This document shows positions 1-8,116 of a stretch of 64,000 bases of DNA, in pieces. This DNA comes from SG8-32-3 sp964514055 (lineage in GTDB: Archaea > Thermoproteota > Bathyarchaeia > Bathyarchaeales > Bathycorpusculaceae): contig CAZEPB010000007.1 in the NCBI GenBank assembly GCA_964514055.1, positions 1-64,000 on the forward strand, given 5' to 3'. Both the position numbers and the translations under genes were made by a program. The first letter of the stretch is position 1. Each line of letters opens with the position of its first letter. The notes under the pieces were generated by a model. It was given only the letters and a program-made list of their open reading frames with translations, was not told the origin of the DNA and ran no database searches.

Positions 1-580
1 GCTTAAGCTCTCGTATCTCTCGGTAACAGGCTTCCACATCTTCATTCGCGATTTCACGGTCAATGCCCAGCTCCGCAGGAAGCTTGTGCCGAACCACGGC
101 GTTGAAGCCGCTGGCGTCCACCAAAACCTTGCTTTTCAACTGCACGGTTTCGCCTTTTCCGTTTTTAGTTGAAATTCCCGTTACGAAGCCTTTCTCAAGC
201 ACGGGTTCCAGAAACCATGTGGAATCCATAAACGCGGCGCCGCTGTCAACCGCCTTGTTCAAAAGCCACTGACCGAACAGCCGCCTATTCAACATGTAAC
301 CAACGAAATCTTCGTGCGCTATGGTAAAAAGAGTGTTCTCATCTGGCGAGAAAATCCTGATGCCCTCAATTCGCTTCTCAAGCTCTCCACCCGTCGGCTT
401 CTCCAAACCCAGCGTTTTCAGGTGGTGCTCTCCGAGGGCGTCGCCGCAAATTTTCTCGCCGACTTCTTCTTTCTTCTTCTTTTCAACCAAGCAAACGTTC
501 AAGCCTGCTTCGGCGATGGTTTTCGCGGCTAAGCAGCCTGCTGTTCCAGCACCAACAACTACAGCGTCAAACTTTTCCAA
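1..580 (-). CDS. Geranylgeranyl reductase-family FAD flavoprotein, partial at the 3' end
   Basis: The minus-strand reading frame opens with TTG at 580, preceded by GGAGG at 588-592, and runs off the window start. It begins LEKFDAVVVGAGTAGCLAAK, a GxGxxG dinucleotide-binding fold for FAD, followed by an acidic strand end (LNVCLVEKK) and a CGDAL motif near residue 50. This layout is that of the geranylgeranyl reductase / digeranylgeranylglycerophospholipid reductase family, which hydrogenates isoprenoid chains of archaeal membrane lipids. About 193 residues are present and the catalytic C-terminal half is missing because of the window edge. The family also contains unrelated halogenase-like and dehydrogenase-like flavoproteins, so the lipid role is inferred. 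It is divergent from the HxlR regulator gene across a short shared promoter region. Confidence 0.72.
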   Translation of the reverse strand, partial: MEKFDAVVVGAGTAGCLAAKTIAEAGLNVCLVEKKKKEEVGEKICGDALGEHHLKTLGLEKPTGGELEKRIEGIRIFSPDENTLFTIAHEDFVGYMLNRRLFGQWLLNKAVDSGAAFMDSTWFLEPVLEKGFVTGISTKNGKGETVQLKSKVLVDASGFNAVVRHKLPAELGIDREIANEDVEACYREIRELK

Positions 581-637
581 ATCAGTTCCTCCAGGAAACT
601 GCACTATATTTTCTATACCTTGTTGTATAAGTAAACC

Positions 638-647
638 CTTATAAATT
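638..647. promoter_or_regulatory. Shared TATA region between divergent flavoprotein and HxlR genes
   Basis: CTTATAAATT reads as a TATA-like box on both strands. On the plus strand a start site about 25 nt downstream would fall near 668, just before the ATG at 683. On the minus strand it would give a leader of about 30 nt carrying the GGAGG of the flavoprotein gene. Confidence 0.4.
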
Positions 648-682
648 GTGAAGTGAGCTACTCCACACCGAGTGTAACGCAC

Positions 683-1111
683 ATGAGCACGAAGCTACCG
701 CTTAGCGCCGAGTTCCGCAGACTTGTGGAAGCCCGCTTAGAACAAACGCTCAGAGGCATAGAAGACACGCTTAACCAAATAATGCAGAAACAGGAGATAA
801 CGCCTCAAGAGCTTAAAGAGGACCTGAAAAGTTTAGAGGAAAATTTCAACATCGTTTTCCAAAAATGGAGTCTTGAAATCCTTTACACGCTTCTACTGAA
901 GAACGCCGCAGGCTTCAGCGAAATCAAAAAAATCTTAGGCGTCAACTCACGCACGCTATCAGACAAGCTTAAAATGCTTGCCAAACACGGCTACATAACA
1001 AGAAAAGTTGACGCGGGACCACCCTTAAGAGTGGAGTACGCGTTAACCAGAAAAGGAAAGAACACGGTGCTTCTCGCCCTGCCTCTGCTTTACTACTCAA
1101 GCTCCACATGA
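683..1111 (+). CDS. HxlR-type winged-helix transcriptional regulator
   Basis: The product has about 142 residues. The C-terminal half (FQKWSLEILYTLLLKNAAGF, SEIKKILGVNSRTLSDKLKML, then a wing ending with VEYALTRKGK) is the HxlR/DUF24 winged helix. The N-terminal 60 residues are predicted helical and may dimerise. The frame is open back to a GTG at 653, but the TATA box at 638-647 would start transcripts after that codon, so I place the start at ATG 683. It is divergent from the flavoprotein gene and may control it, which is inference from position only. No effector-binding domain is visible. Confidence 0.75.
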   Translation: MSTKLPLSAEFRRLVEARLEQTLRGIEDTLNQIMQKQEITPQELKEDLKSLEENFNIVFQKWSLEILYTLLLKNAAGFSEIKKILGVNSRTLSDKLKMLAKHGYITRKVDAGPPLRVEYALTRKGKNTVLLALPLLYYSSST

Positions 1112-1131
1112 AACAAGTTATCATAAGTCAG

Positions 1132-1686
1132 TTACTTTCTTAGTTTCAAACGATACTGCTTTTTCTCAGCGACATCATCAAGTACAGCGTGAAGAACTCT
1201 CGATTTTCCCTTCACGTCTTGTCCCCGAGAAGATTCTCTTGCTAGCTTTAAAGCTGCTTCCAACTCGTCCATTTCTAACACGGTTGAGGCTATGCAGTAA
1301 TAGGTTTTTGAACGCCCTTCATTAAACTCCTGCAACATTTCTTTTAAAAATCCCTCTCGCAGCTTCTGCAGTCTGTCAAACTCGCCAAGACTATTTTTCA
1401 GTATGAACGCGATGTTCTCTTCCAGCTTCTGGTAACAAGTGAATGAATCATACTGCTTGCCAGCGTCTCTATGTTTTTGCCATTTTTCGCAGTTTTCATT
1501 CTCTACACAATATCCGCAAAACTCCAGGCCTTTCTTTTTCACGGCACACGTGATAAAAGGACATCCAGCGGTCATTCTAAACTTGCTCTTACATCCTTCA
1601 CATCTGCTTTTGCCCTTTGAATGATGCCAAGGGCACAGCCTACAAGAAAGGCCGCAGGCTCCCACCTCAACGTATCTGATATTCAC
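1132..1686 (-). CDS. DUF3795-type cysteine-rich protein
   Basis: The 184-residue protein has an N-terminal cysteine cluster (CGLSCRLCPWHH, CEGCKSKF, CPFITCAVKKKGLEFCGYC, CEKW) typical of DUF3795 proteins, which probably bind zinc or an iron-sulfur cluster. The rest is helical and charged, with no transmembrane segment. The family is common in anaerobic archaea and bacteria, and its function is not established. It is convergent with the HxlR gene and lies just downstream of the Lrp gene on the same strand, with a 14 nt gap, so it may be read from the Lrp promoter. Confidence 0.65.
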   Translation of the reverse strand: MNIRYVEVGACGLSCRLCPWHHSKGKSRCEGCKSKFRMTAGCPFITCAVKKKGLEFCGYCVENENCEKWQKHRDAGKQYDSFTCYQKLEENIAFILKNSLGEFDRLQKLREGFLKEMLQEFNEGRSKTYYCIASTVLEMDELEAALKLARESSRGQDVKGKSRVLHAVLDDVAEKKQYRLKLRK

Positions 1687-1700
1687 GTGAAGCCACTGTC

Positions 1701-2204
1701 CTAGGGTTTACCCGTTCTTTTCGGAGGCAGATTTAATTTTGTTGTCTCTTTCACTGTTTCGAAAACCATGCACGTAAGCGTCTTTTCAAGCCCTGTAATG
1801 AGCCTCAGCTTGTCCACCACAAACTTTCCAACCGCATCCACGCTCTCAGCTCGAAGCTTCACCAGCAGGTCCCAGTCACCCGTAATGATGTAAACTTCTT
1901 GAACTTCTGGAAACTTGGAGATTTCCTCTGCTACCGTCCTCTGCGAAACCGGCGCTTCATTCGCCTTTGTCCTGTAAGAAACAGAAGCCAGAACAAACGC
2001 TGCTGTACCCACGTCAAGCTTTTCAGGAGCCAGAATTGCACGGTACTCCCGTATTACGCCGAGTTCTTCCATGCGCTTTGTCTTCGCGAAAACCGTGGTT
2101 ATCGGCGCGTTTATTCTCTGAGCGACCTGCCTTGCAGTGAGCTTGCTGTTTTCTTGTATCAACGCCAATATGGCTATGTCCTTTTCATCAAGTTTTACAT
2201 TCAT
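1701..2204 (-). CDS. Lrp/AsnC family transcriptional regulator
   Basis: This 167-residue protein has the usual Lrp layout. An N-terminal helix-turn-helix (DEKDIAILALIQENSKLTAR, then RINAPITTVFAKTKRMEELG) is followed by an alpha/beta RAM effector domain (AAFVLASVSY to DWDLLVKLRA). A perfect 19-bp palindrome abuts its start codon, which suggests autorepression. It is divergent from the asparagine synthetase-like gene, the same arrangement as asnC and asnA in E. coli, so asparagine or a related amino acid is a reasonable effector to suspect. No residue seen here proves ligand identity. Confidence 0.85.
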   Translation of the reverse strand: MNVKLDEKDIAILALIQENSKLTARQVAQRINAPITTVFAKTKRMEELGVIREYRAILAPEKLDVGTAAFVLASVSYRTKANEAPVSQRTVAEEISKFPEVQEVYIITGDWDLLVKLRAESVDAVGKFVVDKLRLITGLEKTLTCMVFETVKETTKLNLPPKRTGKP

Positions 2205-2223
2205 AATTGTAATTATTACAATT
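2205..2223. promoter_or_regulatory. Perfect 19-bp palindrome, likely Lrp operator
   Basis: AATTGTAATTATTACAATT is two perfect 9-bp arms about one central base, immediately next to the Lrp ATG (minus strand, 2204). The minus-strand TATA box (TTTTATA, 2231-2237) would place the start site near 2208, inside the palindrome. A bound dimer would therefore block initiation of the Lrp gene, and the site also lies about 100 nt upstream of the divergent asparagine synthetase gene. Confidence 0.6.
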
Positions 2224-2323
2224 AAGCAGTATAAAAGCTTATAGTTTTTGTAAAAATTATGATGTTTTTCATAAAAAATTTATTAACGCAGCCCCGTGTA
2301 CTATATCTAAACTGAAATTCGAG

Positions 2324-3322
2324 ATGAACTCCTTGGAAAGTAAACAAGCTTTCACTCAAGAAAGCATACTCTTAACTGAAATTCCAAAACCCCTAGACCA
2401 GCTTTCAGAAAGCGAAACCAAAAGAAAAGCCTACATAGGCAAAGTTATGACCTACACCTTACGGAATCTCACTTCAAAGTTTGTGGACAGCGGCTACCAG
2501 TGGCTGCTGCCCGTAGCCCTTTCCCAGTCAACCGACCCCCTGTGGCCTGACCCAGGCGCCTCCATCGAAAAACGCATCGAAGTTGACATCTACGGAAAAA
2601 CAGTCCGCACCACAGCCAGCATGATAATCCATAAGCTGATCGCCGCTTCTTTTGCTTACCCGAAACTGTTCATTCTGTCACCTAACATTCGCATAGAAAA
2701 AGCCGAACGCGCAAAAACGGGCAAGCACATCTACGAATTCACACAGTTGGACTTCGAAGCAAGAGGGGCATCCTCAAAAGAAGTGATGAGCCTTGTTGAA
2801 GATGCCATTTGCAGCTTGGTGACAAGCCTGAAACGCGACATGAAAGACGAGTTAACCTTCCTATGCCGATGCGATACGCTAGAATTGCCCAAGAGACCGT
2901 TCAAAGTCTACGACCGGCAAGAGTTAGAGGCTAAGTACGGCGCAGACTGGGAAGAAGGGATCTCAAACGAAACCAGCGATCCGGTATGGGTTATGAACAT
3001 TCCACGTGAATTCTACGACTTCGAAGATCCCAAAACTGGCAAGTGGGACAACTACGACCTGTTTCTGCCCAAATACGGCGAAGTGCTGTCCGGTGCCAAG
3101 AGGGAATGGGAATACGATAAAATACTTAAGAAAATTGAACGGGATAAGATTAACAAAGACAACTACGCGTTGGTGCTGAAACTAGCGAAAGAAGGAAAGC
3201 TGAAACCCACCGCGGGCGGAGGAATAGGCATGGAACGCTTGGTTGGCTGGATAAGCGGCGTCAAGCACATAGCTGAAACGCAGCCGTTCCCAAGAGTACC
3301 TGGAACAGTTAACGACCTATAA
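2324..3322 (+). CDS. Archaeal asparagine synthetase related to class II Asn/Asp-tRNA synthetase
   Basis: The 332-residue protein is a class II aminoacyl-tRNA synthetase catalytic core without the N-terminal anticodon-binding OB domain. Motif 2 lies around residues 132-150 (IYEFTQLDFEARG), and motif 3 near the end is GGGIGMERLVGWISG. Standalone archaeal cores of this kind are known to make asparagine from aspartate, ATP and ammonia rather than to charge tRNA, so that is the likely role. It is followed after 20 nt by PEPCK, suggesting an operon, and is divergent from an Lrp/AsnC regulator. A charging role or a cryptic paralogue role cannot be excluded from sequence. Confidence 0.8.
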   Translation: MNSLESKQAFTQESILLTEIPKPLDQLSESETKRKAYIGKVMTYTLRNLTSKFVDSGYQWLLPVALSQSTDPLWPDPGASIEKRIEVDIYGKTVRTTASMIIHKLIAASFAYPKLFILSPNIRIEKAERAKTGKHIYEFTQLDFEARGASSKEVMSLVEDAICSLVTSLKRDMKDELTFLCRCDTLELPKRPFKVYDRQELEAKYGADWEEGISNETSDPVWVMNIPREFYDFEDPKTGKWDNYDLFLPKYGEVLSGAKREWEYDKILKKIERDKINKDNYALVLKLAKEGKLKPTAGGGIGMERLVGWISGVKHIAETQPFPRVPGTVNDL

Positions 3323-3342
3323 GAGCCTAATGTGATGAAAGT

Positions 3343-5223
3343 ATGAATGGTTACCTTGAAGCGCTACGCCCAAAAATGACCGAAGCTGACTATGAAAAGC
3401 TATGCGCAATCACTAATTATAAAGTGTACGAATTCATCGCCAAATCCAGCGACCTCTGCAACTGCGAAAAAATCTTCGTCTGCAGCGATTCCGCCGAAGA
3501 CATCGCTCACGTTAGGCAGCAAGCAATTGCTACACGCGAAGAAACCGTTTTAAAACTTAAAGGGCACACCGTCCACTTCGACGGCATACATGACCAGGGA
3601 CGAGACCGACAAGCCACCAAATACTTGGTTCCCAGAGGGATATCTTTCGGCAAAGCCCTCAACCAGATCGACAGGCAAGAAGGACTCGTAGAGGCAAAAG
3701 GGCTGCTTAGAGATTCAATGAAAGGTCGCACAATGATTGTTCGCTTCATTTCTTTAGGTCCTCCTAACTCCGTTTTCACAATTCTCGGATTGCAGTGCAC
3801 CGACTCCTGGTACGTAGCTCACTCAGAAGACCTGCTGTACAGATCTGGTTACGAGGTGTTCCGCCAGGCAGAGCCAAACAGGGAATTCATGCGCGTCGTG
3901 CATTCAGCAGGCGAATTAACTGAAAACATGACTAGTGCGAAGCACGAGAAAAAGTGCATCTACATTGACTATATGGATAACACAATTTACAGCGTCAACA
4001 CCCAGTATGCCGGCAACTCTGTGGGCTTCAAAAAACTTGCTTTCCGCCTTGCCATCCGAAAGGCTAACTATGAGGGCTGGCTAGCCGAACACATGATGAT
4101 CATGGGCGTGCACGGTCCAGATGGACGTAAAACCTACTTTTCAGGTGCTTTCCCCAGCGCCTGCGGCAAAACTTCTACTGCTATGCTTCCAGGGGAAACC
4201 ATACTAGGCGACGACATCGCCTACCTACGTGACATCGGTGGAGCTGCAAGGGCAGTGAACGTTGAATCCGGCATTTTCGGCATCATCCAAGACGTCAACC
4301 CTACAGACGACGCTTTAATCTACAAGGTGCTTACCAGCCCAGGCGAGATTATCTTCTCCAACGTGTTGGTCAAAGACGGTAAACCCTACTGGCTAGGAAT
4401 GGGCAGTGAACTTCCCAAAGATGGAATAAACTTCTCAGGCGAATGGCACGAAGGAAAAACAGATGCGGATGGCAATCCGATTCCTGCTGCGCACAAAAAC
4501 GCCCGCTACGCTGTGGCACTTAAAGCACTGGAGAACTGTGACCCCGAGTTGGATAATCCGATGGGCGTGGAACTGAGCGGCATATTGTATGGTGGTCGAG
4601 ACGCCAAGGCTTACGTGCCTGTACAGCAGAGCTTTGATTGGGCGCACGGTATCATAGCCTATGGTGCGTCTCTCGAGACTGAAACAACCTTTGCTACTGT
4701 TGGTGAAGAAGGTGTACCAGAAATAAACATGATGAGCACCCAAGACTTCATCTCCATTCCCTTAGGTCAGAACGTCTGCAACAACTTGGAGTTCGGAAAG
4801 AAACTCAAGAAAGTGCCGCTTGTCTTCGGCGTTAACTATTTTCTGCGGGATAAAGACAACGGTAAATACTTGAACGCTCCTCAAGACAAGCACGTGTGGA
4901 TAAAGTGGATGGAACTCCGCGTTCACGGTGAAGCGGGAGCAATAAGAGGTCCTACAGGCTTTCTTCCTAAATACGAGGATTTACGCAAGCTCTTCGACCG
5001 AGTGTTGAGTAAAGACTACTCCAAGAAAGACTATGATATGCAGTTCACTATTCGCGTCCCTGAAAACATTGCTAAAATTGAACGCGTTCAGCGGTTCTAT
5101 CAGGAAAGCGTTTCTGACACGCCAGCGGAACTCTTTGAGATATTAGATCAGCAATGCAAACGTCTGCTTGAAGCCAAAAAACGCTTCGGCGACTACATTT
5201 CACCCGAAAACTTTGAATGGTAA
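3343..5223 (+). CDS. pckG: Phosphoenolpyruvate carboxykinase (GTP)
   Basis: The 626-residue protein has the length and motifs of GTP-dependent PEPCK, which interconverts oxaloacetate and PEP in the cytoplasm at the entry to gluconeogenesis. The kinase-1a loop reads GAFPSACGKTSTAM around residues 268-281 and contains the reactive cysteine. Kinase-2 (GDDIAYL) follows, and a substrate-site arginine segment (YGGRDAKAYVPVQQSFDW) lies near residue 415. It is 20 nt downstream of the asparagine synthetase gene, so the two are probably co-transcribed. The distinct ATP-dependent PEPCK family is excluded by the whole-length match to the GTP type. Confidence 0.95.
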   Translation: MNGYLEALRPKMTEADYEKLCAITNYKVYEFIAKSSDLCNCEKIFVCSDSAEDIAHVRQQAIATREETVLKLKGHTVHFDGIHDQGRDRQATKYLVPRGISFGKALNQIDRQEGLVEAKGLLRDSMKGRTMIVRFISLGPPNSVFTILGLQCTDSWYVAHSEDLLYRSGYEVFRQAEPNREFMRVVHSAGELTENMTSAKHEKKCIYIDYMDNTIYSVNTQYAGNSVGFKKLAFRLAIRKANYEGWLAEHMMIMGVHGPDGRKTYFSGAFPSACGKTSTAMLPGETILGDDIAYLRDIGGAARAVNVESGIFGIIQDVNPTDDALIYKVLTSPGEIIFSNVLVKDGKPYWLGMGSELPKDGINFSGEWHEGKTDADGNPIPAAHKNARYAVALKALENCDPELDNPMGVELSGILYGGRDAKAYVPVQQSFDWAHGIIAYGASLETETTFATVGEEGVPEINMMSTQDFISIPLGQNVCNNLEFGKKLKKVPLVFGVNYFLRDKDNGKYLNAPQDKHVWIKWMELRVHGEAGAIRGPTGFLPKYEDLRKLFDRVLSKDYSKKDYDMQFTIRVPENIAKIERVQRFYQESVSDTPAELFEILDQQCKRLLEAKKRFGDYISPENFEW

Positions 5224-5406
5224 CAAAGTATGTTTCGTGATTTAAACATGAAATTTTGTCAAAACAAGGATGCTGTGGCCATGCGTTTGTCACATTTTTT
5301 CCTAAAGTTTTCAAGTCAAATCTTAAATGTACGTAGTATCCTGATTAGTGATTCATAATCGTTAATTATAAACTGCTATCCATGAAAGCTCAAGACGTGA
5401 AAAAGC

Positions 5407-5667
5407 ATGATGAGAAAAAGTGTGTCTAAAAAAAGCGTACCCTACACGATTGACCTCACGCAGATTGATGGAGACGGCTCATTTCCCTGCCCGAAATGCG
5501 GAACCGTGATATCCCCTGAAGATGAAACAGAACAAGTCTACAAAATCGTGGACACAAAAGTAGTCAACGACGAACTCGTAGAACTAGTCATAAATTGCGG
5601 TGAATGCGGAAGCAACATTAAGCTCACTGGCTTTCAACAAACTATCGAAGGTTTAGCAAGCAAGTAA
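5407..5667 (+). CDS. Small zinc-ribbon protein of unknown function
   Basis: The 86-residue protein carries two CxxC knuckles (CPKCG near residue 29 and CGECG near residue 70) separated by a beta-rich stretch, as in zinc ribbons. No enzymatic motif is visible. A TATA-like sequence (ATTATAAACTG, about 5364-5374) lies upstream, giving it its own promoter. I do not recognise a named family. Confidence 0.65.
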   Translation: MMRKSVSKKSVPYTIDLTQIDGDGSFPCPKCGTVISPEDETEQVYKIVDTKVVNDELVELVINCGECGSNIKLTGFQQTIEGLASK

Positions 5668-5681
5668 CAGCAACACCGTTT

Positions 5682-5897
5682 TTAGTTTTCGAGTTTCCGG
5701 CTTATACCAATGAAAACTACCCATAAAATAACGCCGTAGAACAAGCCGTTAAATACTGCGCTTAGAACGCTCACGTACTCTTGGACACCTTGACCAATCA
5801 GTCCGCAGAACCAGCTGCCCGGAAACATGGGAACAGGAATCAAGAGCGAGGCTACTGCGAAAAGCGAAAAGAAAGCCAATACGATTATGCCTTTCAC
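5682..5897 (-). CDS. Small two-helix membrane protein
   Basis: The 71-residue product has two hydrophobic segments (GIIVLAFFSLFAVASLLIPV and VFNGLFYGVILWVVFIGI) joined by a short loop, so it is an integral membrane hairpin. It is convergent with the zinc-ribbon gene and lies downstream of the site-2 protease gene on the same strand. There is no recognisable family, and the call rests on hydropathy and an open frame with a clear stop. Confidence 0.5.
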   Translation of the reverse strand: MKGIIVLAFFSLFAVASLLIPVPMFPGSWFCGLIGQGVQEYVSVLSAVFNGLFYGVILWVVFIGISRKLEN

Positions 5898-6013
5898 GTT
5901 TATTTCGACCTTATGTCCAGAATTTCGGATTTACCTTTGACCTGTTTTTTCAAGGCAGTTTGGCTGTAATAAAGCTTGTTGTTTAAGTGTTTAACAAGAA
6001 TACAGATCGCTGC

Positions 6014-7102
6014 TCAGACTCTTATCGGGAACGATAATACAAAAACCGCGACTAGAGCTGCAGTTAGTAGTTTCCTGTTTCTCGATAAGCTGGACACGTC
6101 GTCCAGTGGACCTGGATGCTTAAACATAGACATGAAAACTATCAGAAAAGCCATGATTACGAATTCGGTGCCTACGAGAAGCAAAAGAGCTACTGAAGCA
6201 AACGTCAAAATCAGCCGCAATTTATCGTTGGCAAGGGTGGACCTCGCCACGTGACCGCCGTCAAGCATGGCTGCAGGAAGCAAGTTAAGCATGGTGACGA
6301 CCATGCCTGCCCATCCAGCCCAAGTTATCGGATGTAAAAGCAGACTGCCGTTAGGCGGAGCTTGAGGAAGCAAATTTAAGCCTGAAAGAACCCGCGCCAG
6401 CAGAATCCAACTTGTCGGCATCAAATCTAATGGGTCACCGGTGGGTGGTATGGATGTTGGGATCAAAACCATTAAGCCGATGGCGCTAAGGATAAGTGCA
6501 ACTATAAATCCTGCAATGGGACCGTTGGCTCCAACATCAAACAATGCGTCTCTGTTTCGCGGCAGAGACTTCTGCATTATTACAGCGCCTAACGTACCGA
6601 GCGGTGGAGGACCAGGAATGAAATACGGCGAAGTTGCGTCTATTTCCTTTTTGTTCGCAGTCACAAAGTGACCCATTTCGTGAACCCCAAGCACCGTTAA
6701 GATTGACGCCGAGAAGATTATGCCACTTATAATGGGGTTGATGCCTGTTTGGGTAAACCAGAAGTATCCTGTGATGAACGTTGTGGCAACGGTGGCTACA
6801 AACAAGATCAAATTCGTTCTTGGGTTGCTGGGTTTTACGGGTGGTTTCGGAACCACTTTCAGGACTATTCGACCATCTACTTTTCGAAGGAAAGCAATTA
6901 AATTCATTTCTTCAAGATGCTTCAGCAGCCTAAGAAAAGCTTGCTTGGTTTCTTGAGGCCACACCAAGTAATATGTAGGTGTACCTTGTTCCATTAACAT
7001 CTCTTGAACTTGGAACTCGGCAGTAACTAACTGCGTTATTCTTTCAAAATCTGCTTGACTGAAGGCTTGTGCATTAGTGGTGTCGTACGGAATCTCGCTC
7101 AT
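6014..7102 (-). CDS. Site-2 protease family (M50) intramembrane metallopeptidase
   Basis: The 362-residue membrane protein has a cytosolic N-terminal domain of about 95 residues, then several transmembrane helices. The zinc site is HEMGH at 141-145 in a membrane segment, and the third ligand motif is NLLPAAMLDGGH near residue 280, both hallmarks of S2P enzymes that cut membrane-anchored substrates. The loop SPYFIPGPPPLGTLGAVI after the HExxH resembles archaeal S2P homologues. Its substrate is unknown. The gene stands alone on the minus strand, with only the two-helix protein behind it. Confidence 0.88.
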   Translation of the reverse strand: MSEIPYDTTNAQAFSQADFERITQLVTAEFQVQEMLMEQGTPTYYLVWPQETKQAFLRLLKHLEEMNLIAFLRKVDGRIVLKVVPKPPVKPSNPRTNLILFVATVATTFITGYFWFTQTGINPIISGIIFSASILTVLGVHEMGHFVTANKKEIDATSPYFIPGPPPLGTLGAVIMQKSLPRNRDALFDVGANGPIAGFIVALILSAIGLMVLIPTSIPPTGDPLDLMPTSWILLARVLSGLNLLPQAPPNGSLLLHPITWAGWAGMVVTMLNLLPAAMLDGGHVARSTLANDKLRLILTFASVALLLLVGTEFVIMAFLIVFMSMFKHPGPLDDVSSLSRNRKLLTAALVAVFVLSFPIRV

Positions 7103-7286
7103 AACGTATTTTCCTGGCTCATTTTTTGTATTACAGATAAGAAGGGAATAGAAAAGTGTATTGCCTTTTTACAAGTCATCTACGACGATTATGCTTTTTG
7201 GTCACTGTGCGGTTTTTCCACCACGCTTTTTGAGAACCATGGCAAACAGTTTATTTACCTTTACTACACTCCAAACGTTGAGCACA

Positions 7287-7892
7287 ATGCAGATTCAACC
7301 TTTCACCGTTGGCATGCTGTCAACTAACTGTTATGTTGTTAACTGCCCCGAAACGAAAGAAGCCATCATAATCGACCCGGGAGTAGACGCCGCCCAAGAA
7401 GCTGAGCAAATTTTCCGTTACGTGAATGCAAACGCATTAAACGTCAAGTTCATCGTCAACACACATGGGCACTCCGACCATGTTAGCGGAGATGCAGTCC
7501 TCAAAAAGAAATACGGCGTACCCATTTGTATCCACCCGTATGATGCACATTGTCTCAACGGCTTAGGCGAGAAAACCTCGCCAGCTAACGTTATGCTTGA
7601 AGATAAAGGGTTGCTGAAATTTGGGCACATGCTGTTAACGGTTATGCACACGCCGGGGCACACGCGTGGAAGCATATCTCTTGTGGGTGAAAACTTGGTC
7701 TTTTCGGGTGACACGTTGTTTGCTGGAGGAATCGGTAGAACTGATTTTCCAGAGGGCTCTGAGAGCGATATGAGGCTTTCATTAGCAAAACTGCTGCTTC
7801 TTTCAGATAATTACGTGGTGTACCCGGGTCACGGGGGTGTTTCAACGATAGGTGAAGAAAAACGGGTTAATCCTTTCTTGAGATGGCTGTGA
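7287..7892 (+). CDS. MBL-fold metal-dependent hydrolase (glyoxalase II-like)
   Basis: The 201-residue hydrolase has the metallo-beta-lactamase motif THGHSDHVSGD, the downstream histidine in HTPGHTRGS and the aspartate in SGDTLFAGGIGRTDF, the pattern of glyoxalase II-like thioester hydrolases. The open frame continues back to 7161, but that N-terminus is not conserved-looking. A TATA-like AGTTTATTTACC near 7249 favours the ATG at 7287 (MQIQPFTVGMLSTNCYVV). Its natural substrate is unclear because the family is broad. Confidence 0.85.
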   Translation: MQIQPFTVGMLSTNCYVVNCPETKEAIIIDPGVDAAQEAEQIFRYVNANALNVKFIVNTHGHSDHVSGDAVLKKKYGVPICIHPYDAHCLNGLGEKTSPANVMLEDKGLLKFGHMLLTVMHTPGHTRGSISLVGENLVFSGDTLFAGGIGRTDFPEGSESDMRLSLAKLLLLSDNYVVYPGHGGVSTIGEEKRVNPFLRWL

Positions 7893-8116
7893 TTACGATG
7901 TGTTCTTCAGTGTGGGTTTTTCGTTAGAGGAATTTTCAAATATGGTTTCGTTTTTTACGTGGCTTCATGGTGTACGTGGTTTTTAATGCTTTTTTGAAGG
8001 TATTTTTTGATTTTTATTTTAAATCTGTATTTGTGTTTAACATGTCTCCAATATTATCTATTGAGACGTAATATTTAATAGACTGGGCTATCCATCATAC
8101 ATAACGGAGACAGACA

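Noticed and set aside
7161..7286. N-terminal extension of the MBL hydrolase
   Set aside because: The 42 extra residues have no family resemblance and lie upstream of the likely TATA box.
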